Below, piece after piece: positions 8,507-15,505 of a stretch of DNA of 22,228 nt. The position numbers were made by a program, and so were the translations under genes. The notes under the pieces were generated by a model that was given only the letters and a program-made list of their open reading frames with translations, was not told where the DNA came from and ran no database searches. The stretch's first letter is position 1. Every line of letters begins with the position of its first letter. The DNA lies in contig SFEH01000025.1 of the NCBI GenBank assembly GCA_004557315.1, positions 1-22,228 on the forward strand, written 5' to 3'. Source of the stretch: Bacteroidales bacterium (GTDB lineage Bacteria; Bacteroidota; Bacteroidia; Bacteroidales; UBA3663).

Positions 8507-8934
8507 TCAAGCTCCTTTATTGGTTTGAACTCCACTTCGATACCAGCGCGTTTCAGCAGGTCGATACCATCGGTAAGGCGATAGGCACGACCATAGACCA
8601 CACGCTTGATGCCCGACTGAATAATCAGTTTGGAACATTCGATGCAAGGCGAATCGGTGATATACAACGTTGCTCCTGCACTGCTGTTGTTCGACATTGC
8701 GACCTTCGAGATAGCATTAGCCTCGGCATGAAGCACGTATGGCTTAGACGTATTCTCTGGCGTCTCACAATCGTTTTCAAATCCCATAGGCGTGCCATTG
8801 TAGCCATCGCTGATGATCATCTTGTCCTTGACCAGAAGACAACCCACCTGACGACGCTTGCAATAAGAGTTTTCTGCCCAGATAGTAGCCATGCGCAAAT
8901 AGCGACGGTCTAACAGTTCCTGCTTTTCTGCCAT
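8503..8934 (-). CDS. dCMP deaminase family protein (ComEB-like)
   Basis: 143 aa, the usual length for deoxycytidylate deaminases. The zinc site is complete: H69-A-E71-A-N, with E71 as proton shuttle, and P-C97-I-E-C100. The segment G-C-L-L-V-K-D and G-Y-N-G-T-P-x-G-x-x-x-C is typical of dCMP deaminase/ComEB. It should convert dCMP to dUMP in the cytoplasm, feeding thymidylate synthesis. It starts 35 bp after the S41 protease gene, and its TGA overlaps the ATG of the GH95 gene. A housekeeping nucleotide gene thus lies translationally coupled to a glycosidase gene, probably an accident of operon structure. Specificity for dCMP rather than cytidine is inferred from the motifs. Confidence 0.92.
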   Translation of the reverse strand: MAEKQELLDRRYLRMATIWAENSYCKRRQVGCLLVKDKMIISDGYNGTPMGFENDCETPENTSKPYVLHAEANAISKVAMSNNSSAGATLYITDSPCIECSKLIIQSGIKRVVYGRAYRLTDGIDLLKRAGIEVEFKPIKELE

Positions 8935-8969
8935 TAGATCAGATAATTGATTTGTTATTTATTAGTTGT

Positions 8970-10637
8970 TCATTCTGCATTGTGGTCTGCGAATTGCTCG
9001 GTAATCAGTTCCACTGCTTTCAGATAAGTATTATCGTCGGAGTTGAACTCTCGATAGAAATAGTTCTCGTTCTGACTCTGTCGCATTATATATGCAATGA
9101 TGAGTCGTTCGAGCGACTTGCGCGAAGCCTGCAGGTCTTTTGCACTTGGCTTTGCCTTGGCTGCTGCAAATGGCACGAACTTGTCCATGAGGTTCTGTGA
9201 CTTGAGATACGACTCCATTGCCTCAAAATCGGTAAATGATGCCAACTTCTCGCGATTCTCGTCGTTATACTTGAACGCAAAGCTATAGCAGAGTCCGAGG
9301 TTGATGCATCGGTTATAATAAGGAGTGATGAAAGACGTGTCCTGCGGGATGAAGAGGTCGGGCATGATGCCTCCTCCCTCATACACTACTCGTCCGCCCT
9401 TGGTGTAGAACTTGAGCGAATCGGCAAGATGGATGCTGTCTTGCGAATAGAACTCGCCACGGTCATAGCGGTTGATAATGTCCATCATGTAGTCTTCGCC
9501 CTTGCCCATGTCGTATGGCTTCTGGATGCATCGGCCTGAAGGAGTGTGATAGCGGGCAATGGTCAGGCGAAGTGCCGAGCCATCGTTAAGGTCGAACTGC
9601 TGCTGGACAAGACCCTTGCCGAACGAACGTCGTCCGATGATTGTTCCGCGGTCGTTATCCTGGATGGCACCCGAGAAGATCTCGCTTGCCGATGCCGACC
9701 ACTCATTGATCAGAACCACCACCGGCACATTCTGGAAATGTCCGTTGCCATCAGCCTTTATCTCGTTTCGACGAGCATTGGAGAGCTTGCCTTCAGTATA
9801 GACGATCATGTCGCCTTCGCCAAGGAACTCATTGACCATCTGACAGCACACCTCCATGAAGCCGCCTCCATTGTTGCGAAGGTCGATGATATAGCCCTTT
9901 GCCCCTCGTACCTTAAGGTTGAGGAGAGCGGTGAAGAACTCGTTGAAGGTGTTGCGTCCGAAATTATCGACAAGGATGTAGCCGATGTTTCCGTTGAGCA
10001 GATATTCGGCTGTCACGCTATTGACTGGAATGTCGCCTCGCTCGATTTCATATCGCAGTATCTCGTCGGAAGTAGCACGGCGAACGCCCACTTTCACTAT
10101 TGTGCCTTTCACACCCTTGAGACTCTTCTGAACCTTGGTATTGTTGATCTCTGGGCCACAGAACACCGAATCGTTGACCTCGACTATGCGGTCGCCTGCC
10201 ATCAGGCCCACTTTCTCGGCAGGACCTCCGGCAATGACCTGGATCACCATCACAGTGTCGTTCTGGATGTTGAACTGCACTCCGATGCCCGAGAATGAGC
10301 CATCGAGCTGTTCGTTCACCTCATCGAGTTCCTTTTCTGAAATATAGACTGAATGTGGATCAAGTTCCTCGATGATGGTAGGAATAGCATCTTCGACGAG
10401 CTGCTTTAGGTTGAGCGTATCGACATAGCGGTCGCGCAGAAGGTCGAAAAGATAGACAAGCTTGCTCGAAGCGTCGCGCGACGAGAGTCCGCCCTCGGAA
10501 GAGTGGAACTGGTCGGACGATGGCACGTACGACATTGACGATTCAGGCTGGCGAAGAGCCTGCACGCGCATTCCGAAATAGATGAAGAAAGCACCTGCAC
10601 ATGCAATGATGAGAGGTGTCCAAGTTTTATTGCTCAT
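8970..10637 (-). CDS. S41 family C-terminal processing peptidase with PDZ domain
   Basis: 555 aa. An N-terminal hydrophobic segment (about 7-22) serves as signal anchor, so the enzyme faces the periplasm. The order is: N-terminal helical part (about 55-110), PDZ domain (about 112-190, with G-G-P-A-E-K-V-G-L-M-A-G-D), tail-specific protease core (about 205-370) and a C-terminal region of about 180 residues. The Ser-Lys dyad is S316 in W-S-A-S-A-S-E-I-F and K341 in R-S-F-G-K-G, 25 residues apart as in CtpA/Prc. R254-N-N-G-G-G is also conserved. The family cleaves proteins from their C-termini in envelope quality control. The start overlaps the DUF4831 stop by 11 nt (10627-10637), which implies co-translation. 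Confidence 0.94.
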   Translation of the reverse strand: MSNKTWTPLIIACAGAFFIYFGMRVQALRQPESSMSYVPSSDQFHSSEGGLSSRDASSKLVYLFDLLRDRYVDTLNLKQLVEDAIPTIIEELDPHSVYISEKELDEVNEQLDGSFSGIGVQFNIQNDTVMVIQVIAGGPAEKVGLMAGDRIVEVNDSVFCGPEINNTKVQKSLKGVKGTIVKVGVRRATSDEILRYEIERGDIPVNSVTAEYLLNGNIGYILVDNFGRNTFNEFFTALLNLKVRGAKGYIIDLRNNGGGFMEVCCQMVNEFLGEGDMIVYTEGKLSNARRNEIKADGNGHFQNVPVVVLINEWSASASEIFSGAIQDNDRGTIIGRRSFGKGLVQQQFDLNDGSALRLTIARYHTPSGRCIQKPYDMGKGEDYMMDIINRYDRGEFYSQDSIHLADSLKFYTKGGRVVYEGGGIMPDLFIPQDTSFITPYYNRCINLGLCYSFAFKYNDENREKLASFTDFEAMESYLKSQNLMDKFVPFAAAKAKPSAKDLQASRKSLERLIIAYIMRQSQNENYFYREFNSDDNTYLKAVELITEQFADHNAE

Positions 10638-11712
10638 AGATTCTTATTGATCCTGTTAATGGATTAAATGCGGCTGATGCCATTTTTTTCTTATCGCTGA
10701 ACTGTGATGAAGGAAGCTGCTCGACATGCCCCAACTGACCCATCTGCATGGTGGTCTGGGCAATGACTTCGCCATCGTAGCTGATCTTGACCGATGCCTT
10801 GCCTGGAATATTGAAGGCTATGCCATTGTTGGCCGATTTCTTCTTGCCTTCAACTGCCACTGGCTCCATGCGGTTGTCTTCGATGACGCTTACGCTGACG
10901 TAATATGGCTCGCAAATCAGGTCGTCCTTATCGACAAATCCCTCATAGCTTGAGAATCGGAAAAGAACCTCATTGTCAACGTTTTCGGTTGGCACGTATT
11001 CGATTACTCGTTCCACATCCTCCACTTGGCTCACACCCTCAAACAATGAGAGAAGGGCTTCTTCCTGTGCGTTGAGATTATCGATCATGATCTGGAACGA
11101 AGCGCCATCGGCAGGCATGTTATCTACATCGCCCTTCAGCAGATTGCGCTTGCTTTCGCGAATGCTGAAAATCTCGCGTGCTGTAAGTTCCGCCTGCTTT
11201 GCCTTACTGCCAGCCTTCAGGATCTCTTCGCTCAAGACATCGGTAGCCTTGAGTACAAGCTTTGCCTTCTTTGCAGGCTTCTCTTCTTCTGCATCAGAAA
11301 CAATAATCTCAGGCTCACGATTGATGCTCAACAAATTGCCTTCTTCTGAAAGGTAGAAGACAGGCATCTGCCCCTTTTCAGAAAAAAGGATGTGGTAAGT
11401 CCTGGATGTATCAGGCACTGCCGCTCCATCGAGCGTGATGGAGTTAAGTTCCCATTTGGTCTGGTCAGCCATTGCTACATCAGTCAAGCCAAGGTACTTC
11501 TCGGCATAAGGTGCGAACATTCCTGCTTCGGTCTTGGTCATCGTTGCCCTGACCTTCAACTGGATTGCCGTCTGAGGCAAAGAGTAAGTGATCCCGTAGT
11601 TCATGTTGTCACCAACTATGACCTTCTGCACGTTCTGTGCTTGCAGCATACCAGCTGCAGACATTGCAAAAAACAAACCTATTATCTTATTTTTCATAAT
11701 CTTCATGTTCAT
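10627..11712 (-). CDS. DUF4831 family exported protein
   Basis: 361 aa if the first of three in-frame ATGs (11712, 11706, 11697) is used. The segment K-I-I-G-L-F-F-A-M-S-A-A-G-M-L-Q-A-Q is a signal peptide, so the protein is periplasmic or at the outer membrane. The mature part begins with Y-G-I-T-Y-S-L-P-Q-T and P-Y-A-E-K-Y-L-G, both typical of the Bacteroidota family DUF4831; no function is known. All three start codons lie inside the last codons of the NUDIX gene (stop at 11687), and the 3' end overlaps the S41 gene by 11 nt, so it sits in a tightly coupled set. The family name is from memory of the motifs. The third ATG would give the most compact signal peptide. Confidence 0.82.
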   Translation of the reverse strand: MNMKIMKNKIIGLFFAMSAAGMLQAQNVQKVIVGDNMNYGITYSLPQTAIQLKVRATMTKTEAGMFAPYAEKYLGLTDVAMADQTKWELNSITLDGAAVPDTSRTYHILFSEKGQMPVFYLSEEGNLLSINREPEIIVSDAEEEKPAKKAKLVLKATDVLSEEILKAGSKAKQAELTAREIFSIRESKRNLLKGDVDNMPADGASFQIMIDNLNAQEEALLSLFEGVSQVEDVERVIEYVPTENVDNEVLFRFSSYEGFVDKDDLICEPYYVSVSVIEDNRMEPVAVEGKKKSANNGIAFNIPGKASVKISYDGEVIAQTTMQMGQLGHVEQLPSSQFSDKKKMASAAFNPLTGSIRIYEQ

Positions 11713-12259
11713 TGAAATAATTAATAAGTCGAGGCAGTTCCTGTTGCTCGAACTGCTGTGTAAAAACGTCCTTTCCCAACGATTGCTTCAGTTCGTCGAA
11801 GGTCCAGAACCTTCCTTCGTCCACTTCATCATGGTCGGGAGTGATCTGACCTTCATACCTGATGGCAAAGGCATTGACCACCTCGCGTTCGACACTCGAC
11901 TGCCAGATGTAGCAGAAGAGAGGCTCTGGCTGCATTGACGAGATGTCGAGTCCGAGCTCCTCGCGTGCTTCGCGAGCAAGGGCAACTGCCACTGTCTCAC
12001 CATAGTCGATGTGTCCGCCAACGGCTGTGTCCCATCGCCCTGGAGCAATGTCCTTCTTCATCGAACGTTTCTGCAAATAGAGTCGTCCATCGTTGCTCAA
12101 TATGTGCAGATGCACCACCGCATGAAGAGCCATCGACCCCCCGTGGCAAAATTGCCGCGATGCACGGCCTATGACATTGCCCTGTTCATCAATCAGAGGG
12201 AAATCCTCGCTTCCCTGCTGAACGGAGCTGTCTGTTTCAGGATATTTAAGTTCAAACAT
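11687..12259 (-). CDS. NUDIX hydrolase
   Basis: 190 aa from the ATG at 12259 (begins M-F-E-L-K-Y). The Nudix box is complete at about 81-103: G-x5-E-T-V-x5-R-E-A-R-E-E-L-G-L, with R-E-x-x-E-E as magnesium-binding residues. The N-terminal part (I-D-E-Q-G-N-V-I-G-R-A-S-R) and A-V-V-H-L-H-I resemble the IDI/YfcD-type subgroup of Nudix proteins, which often hydrolyse nucleoside diphosphate derivatives. The substrate is not predictable. The frame is open upstream to 12358, but those codons lie inside recR in another frame and do not look like protein. The chosen start overlaps the recR TGA by 8 nt, in keeping with the overlaps of the following genes. Confidence 0.9.
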   Translation of the reverse strand: MFELKYPETDSSVQQGSEDFPLIDEQGNVIGRASRQFCHGGSMALHAVVHLHILSNDGRLYLQKRSMKKDIAPGRWDTAVGGHIDYGETVAVALAREAREELGLDISSMQPEPLFCYIWQSSVEREVVNAFAIRYEGQITPDHDEVDEGRFWTFDELKQSLGKDVFTQQFEQQELPRLINYFNEHEDYEK

Positions 12260-12878
12260 TCTTGCTGAAATTATCTGTGAACAACACTCTGTTGACAATA
12301 GACCTGCCGAGAGTGATCTCGTCGGCATACTCAATCTCATCGCCCACCGAAACGCCACGTGCCAAAGTCGTCACCTTCAAGTCGGCAAAAGGTGCGAGCT
12401 TGCGGAAGATGTAGAAATTGGTCGTGTCGCCCTCCATGGTTGTGCTGAGTGCGAGTATCACTTCCTTGACCGTTCCTGCCTTGACACGTTCGACAAGGCT
12501 CTCTATCTGCAGCTGCTGTGGTCCTATGCCTTCCATCGGTGAGATCAGACCGCCAAGCACATGATAGAGTCCATTGAACTGGCGTGTACCTTCGACCACC
12601 ATCACCTCCTTGATATTCTCTACGACACACACTGTCGAGGCATCGCGATACGGATCGGCACAGATACTGCACAACTCTCTGTCGCAGATGTTGTAGCAAC
12701 TCTTGCAGTACTTTACATCCTTTCGCAGGGTTATGAGGCTTTCGCCCAAGCGCTGAGCACGATCGGGCTCCTGACGGAGCAGATGGAGCACGAACCTCAA
12801 AGCGGTCTTCTTTCCCACTCCTGGCAGCTTGGCAAATTCTTCTACTGCATTTTCAAGTAATTGCGACTGGTATTGCAC
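12252..12878 (-). CDS. recR: Recombination mediator protein RecR
   Basis: 208 aa, about the normal length. It has the N-terminal helix-hairpin-helix (L-P-G-V-G-K-K-T-A-L-R, about 18-28), the four-cysteine zinc finger C57-x2-C60...C69-x2-C72, and a TOPRIM domain (about 80-175) with V-V-E and the Walker-like segment. It contains E-G-D-T-T-N-F-Y-I, T-x-L-A-R-G-V-S-V-G-D-E-I-E-Y-A-D and the L-x-R-S-I-V-N-R-V ending. RecR, with RecO and RecF, loads RecA on gapped DNA. It follows smpB by 12 bp and overlaps the NUDIX gene by 8 nt. Clear assignment. Confidence 0.98.
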   Translation of the reverse strand: MQYQSQLLENAVEEFAKLPGVGKKTALRFVLHLLRQEPDRAQRLGESLITLRKDVKYCKSCYNICDRELCSICADPYRDASTVCVVENIKEVMVVEGTRQFNGLYHVLGGLISPMEGIGPQQLQIESLVERVKAGTVKEVILALSTTMEGDTTNFYIFRKLAPFADLKVTTLARGVSVGDEIEYADEITLGRSIVNRVLFTDNFSKNV

Positions 12879-12890
12879 GGTGTCGTTGAG

Positions 12891-13373
12891 TTAGAAGTTC
12901 TTGAGAGCACGATCCATTGCGCGACGATCCTCTTTCTCCCTGAGGGTATCGCGCTTGTCATATTCTCGCTTGCCTCGACAGAGAGCGATGTCCATCTTTG
13001 CCAACCCCTTGTCGTTGATGAACAAGCGGAGAGGCACGATGGTCAATCCGGGCTCCTTGCTGTCAGATGCCAATCCTTTCAGTTCCTTGCGTGTGAGCAG
13101 AAGCTTGCGGTCGCGATGGGCATTGTGGTTGTTGTATGTGCCGTAGAAATACTCGGCAATATATACATTCTTTGCCCATAGCTCACCACGGTCAAAGATG
13201 CAGAAACTGTCGGTCAGTCCTGCCTTTCCTGCCCGGAGTGATTTTATTTCTGTACCTGTAAGGACAATTCCCGCCATGAAGGTGTCGAGCACCTCATAGT
13301 CGAAGGTCGCACGCTTATTGCGGATATTGACCGAATTGACCTTTACAGTTTTTTTCTTATTTGCATTTGCCAT
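12891..13373 (-). CDS. smpB: SsrA-binding protein SmpB
   Basis: 160 aa, normal length. The family signatures are visible: N-K-R-A-T-F-D-Y-E-V-L-D-T-F-M-A-G-I-V-L-T-G-T-E-I-K-S-L-R near the N-terminus, then N-V-Y-I-A-E-Y and R-D-R-K-L-L-L-T-R-K-E-L. The basic C-terminal tail with K-R-E-Y-D-K-R-D-T enters the ribosomal A site. SmpB binds tmRNA to rescue stalled ribosomes; the tmRNA gene itself is not in this window. It lies 51 bp downstream of the Yip1-like gene and 12 bp upstream of recR. Confidence 0.98.
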   Translation of the reverse strand: MANANKKKTVKVNSVNIRNKRATFDYEVLDTFMAGIVLTGTEIKSLRAGKAGLTDSFCIFDRGELWAKNVYIAEYFYGTYNNHNAHRDRKLLLTRKELKGLASDSKEPGLTIVPLRLFINDKGLAKMDIALCRGKREYDKRDTLREKEDRRAMDRALKNF

Positions 13374-13424
13374 GTTTCAATAATAATTTTTGTCACGATT
13401 CACTGATTTCAAATCGTTTAATTG

Positions 13425-13991
13425 TTAGTGCATCATCATCGACATCAGCTTCTCAATAATAATCGGAGAAAGCCATATCTCAAAGAAGGCAGCGACTGTA
13501 AATTTCCAGCGCTCCTTCTCTCCTATACCTATATATACCTCCGCAGCACACCAGATGATGTAGAAGAGATAGAATGAGCAGAACGTGAGGAACCTGATGT
13601 GTGGGAAGGATGCCGAGAACATCCTGACAAGCATCAGGAAGCTGAGACTGTAGCCGATGAACAGATTCAGCTTTTCGTTGTCAAACTCAAAGTTCATCAC
13701 CTTGCCGTAGGTCTGGCGCATGAGGACGTTGGCAAGGATAGGTGCAATAAAGAATGCTGCAGCAAACGAGGTGGCTGCCTTGATGGCAGTCTCGATGTCG
13801 AACGTATCGCCCCATCCTGTTTTCAGGAAGATGAACAATGTCACTACCCCCATCAGCGGTAGATAGTAGTTGTTCTGCATATACTCATGCTTTGACTCAT
13901 CGACGTCACCGTCTTTGAGGTACTTCCACGTCTGCTCTGGATCATTAATCAGAGAAAGCAGATACTTTATGATATATTTCAGCTGCTGCAC
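13425..13991 (-). CDS. Yip1 domain-like integral membrane protein
   Basis: 188 aa with a GTG start at 13991 (no ATG near the expected N-terminus). Five hydrophobic segments are visible: about 42-60, 69-92, 108-130, 132-156 and 161-186. The N-terminal pattern (helical segment, then S-L-I-N-D-P-E-Q-T-W-K-Y-L) matches bacterial Yip1-family proteins, where a P-x-x-x-W motif precedes the membrane region. Function is unknown in bacteria. It is the first gene of the smpB-recR group and follows a repeat-rich 136-bp gap after the DUF1015 gene. The start codon is the least certain part. Confidence 0.8.
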   Translation of the reverse strand: MQQLKYIIKYLLSLINDPEQTWKYLKDGDVDESKHEYMQNNYYLPLMGVVTLFIFLKTGWGDTFDIETAIKAATSFAAAFFIAPILANVLMRQTYGKVMNFEFDNEKLNLFIGYSLSFLMLVRMFSASFPHIRFLTFCSFYLFYIIWCAAEVYIGIGEKERWKFTVAAFFEIWLSPIIIEKLMSMMMH

Positions 13992-14006
13992 GTTATTATT
14001 TGTGTA

Positions 14007-14119
14007 AAGGTGTTAAGATGTGGAGATGTTATGATGTGAAGGTGTTAAGATGTTAAGGTGTATCTTGCTGACAAATCCCCAAGACCTAATAACCTTAAAA
14101 CCTCAAGACCTTATAACCT
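14007..14119. repeat. Imperfect direct and inverted repeats between DUF1015 and Yip1 genes
   Basis: AAGGTGTTAAGATGT occurs perfectly at 14007-14021 and 14039-14053, with a shorter third copy (AAGGTGT) at 14055-14061. On the other side, 14081-14119 holds two forms of CAAGACCTwATAACCT plus a central CCTTAAAACC. Read as reverse complement, the right part resembles the left part (about 16 of 20 positions), so the transcript of either strand could fold into a long imperfect hairpin. The region may end or attenuate transcription from the serine operon, or be a low-complexity intergenic repeat. Which of these is unknown. Confidence 0.5.
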
Positions 14120-14127
14120 AAAAAAAC

Positions 14128-15372
14128 TCAATCAAGTTTGTGTACTATCAATCCAGAACGGAGCTTTGGCTCAAACCAAGTTGTCTTCGGTGGCATGATA
14201 TTGCCTGTATCGGCAATGGCGATGAGCTGATCCATCGACACTGGATATAGGGCAAGAGCCATCTTCATCTCTCCGCTATCCACACGGCGCTTCAATTCAC
14301 CGAGTCCACGCAGACCTCCTACGAAGTCGATGCGCTGGTCACGACGCAGATCCTTGATGCCGAGTATCTGATCGAGGATGAGATTTGACGAGATTGTCAC
14401 GTCGAGCACTCCGATTGGATCGTTGTCATCGTATGTGCCTGGCTTGGCAGTCAGCGAATACCACTCTCCATCGAGGTAGAGCGAGAAGTTATGCAAGGCA
14501 TTCGGACGGTACTCGTCGGTACCCTTCTTCTCAACTACGAAGTTGTCAGCGAGCTTGCCGAGGAACTCCTCGTCGGTCAGTCCATTCAGGTCGCGCACCA
14601 CGCGGTTGTAGTCCATGATCTTGAGCTGTGAAGCAGGGAAGCATACTGCTAAGAAGAAGTTGTATTCCTCATTGCCTGTGTGCTGTGGATTGTTCTTTGC
14701 CTTCTCGAGTCCAACTCGTGCAGCTGCCGCTGTGCGATGATGTCCGTCAGCAATATACAATGCAGGGATAGCATCGAATGCCGCTGTTATCTTCTCGATG
14801 AGTTCCGGCTCGTCGATCACCCAAACCTCATGACCGAAGCCCTCCGCTGAAGTGAACTTGTTGACCGAAGGCTTCGACGATGTCTTGGCAATGACTTCGC
14901 CAAGCACCTCATTGTCTGGGAAGGCAAAGAAGACTGGCTCCATGTTGGCATTGGTGCAACGCACATGCTTCATGCGGTCTTCTTCCTTGTCGGCACGTGT
15001 CAGCTCATGCTTCTTGATGGCACCCGACTCATAGTCCTGCACACATGCTGCCACCACGAGTCCGTATTGGGTGCGTCCCTGCATGGTCTGCGAGTAGAGA
15101 TAGTAGCAAGGCTTCTCGTCCTGCACAAGCCAGCCTTCACGCTGGAACTTCTCAAACTGCTCGACTGCAACGTCATAGACACGAGGATCATGCTCGTCGA
15201 TGATTGGGTCGAAGTTGATTTCAGGCTTGATGATATGATAAAGCGACTTCTCGTTTCCCTCGCTTTCAGCAAGTGCTTCCTGTGAAGAGAGCACGTCATA
15301 AGGACGAGAAGATACCACTGATGCTAATTCTGGTGTAGGGCGAAGGCCCTTGAAAGGTCTAACTTTTGCCAT
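14128..15372 (-). CDS. DUF1015 family protein in serine operon
   Basis: 414 aa, close to the usual family length. It has the N-terminal R-P-F-K-G-L-R-P and S-R-P-Y-D-V-L-S motifs, K-H-E-L-T-R-A-D-K-E-E-D-R (about 121-133), and the family hallmark Y-I-A-D209-G-H-H-R-T-A-A-A. No signal peptide or membrane segment is seen, so it is cytoplasmic. Members of this family are often found next to serA/serC, as here. The D-G-H-H-R-x-x-A stretch resembles the D-G-x-x-R-x-x-A box of the ParB/sulfiredoxin fold, which also occurs in free-serine kinases (SerK, SbnI). A nucleotide-dependent role in serine metabolism is therefore a reasonable guess, not a demonstrated one. It lies 121 bp after the pseudokinase gene. 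Confidence 0.9.
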   Translation of the reverse strand: MAKVRPFKGLRPTPELASVVSSRPYDVLSSQEALAESEGNEKSLYHIIKPEINFDPIIDEHDPRVYDVAVEQFEKFQREGWLVQDEKPCYYLYSQTMQGRTQYGLVVAACVQDYESGAIKKHELTRADKEEDRMKHVRCTNANMEPVFFAFPDNEVLGEVIAKTSSKPSVNKFTSAEGFGHEVWVIDEPELIEKITAAFDAIPALYIADGHHRTAAAARVGLEKAKNNPQHTGNEEYNFFLAVCFPASQLKIMDYNRVVRDLNGLTDEEFLGKLADNFVVEKKGTDEYRPNALHNFSLYLDGEWYSLTAKPGTYDDNDPIGVLDVTISSNLILDQILGIKDLRRDQRIDFVGGLRGLGELKRRVDSGEMKMALALYPVSMDQLIAIADTGNIMPPKTTWFEPKLRSGLIVHKLD

Positions 15373-15455
15373 AGTATTAAGATATAAATAAATAACAATC
15401 AGTATGTTATTAGTTATTGTTTGTTATTTGTTAATGATTAATTGTCAACTCTCAA

Positions 15456-15499
15456 ACCGTTATTTGAAGTTCTACTTACCGTTATTTGAAGTTTTACTT
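15456..15499. repeat. 22-bp tandem duplication at the end of the pseudokinase gene
   Basis: Two adjacent 22-bp units (15456-15477 and 15478-15499) differ at one base. Each reads ACCGTTATTTGAAGT followed by TyTACTT. The second copy contains the last codons and the TAA stop (15494-15496) of the gene. The first copy lies wholly in the intergenic space, as if the gene end had been duplicated. Confidence 0.75.
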
Positions 15500-15505
15500 C
15501 AAATA
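15483..15505 (-). terminator. Hairpin spanning the pseudokinase stop codon
   Basis: TATTTGAAGT (15483-15492) pairs perfectly with ACTTCAAATA (15496-15505) around a TTT loop, giving a 10-bp stem that encloses the TAA stop. The stem is AT-rich and no uniform T-run follows on the minus strand, so full termination is doubtful. A partial terminator or 3'-end stabiliser before DUF1015 is possible. Confidence 0.4.

Noticed and set aside
9546..10298. Plus-strand open frame of 250 codons opposite the S41 protease gene
   Set aside because: The minus strand encodes a complete protease with its catalytic dyad; the antisense frame is rich in His/Leu/Val and matches nothing.
12260..12358. 33-codon N-terminal extension of the NUDIX gene
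   Set aside because: It overlaps recR out of frame and has no family resemblance; the ATG at 12259 gives the normal Nudix start.
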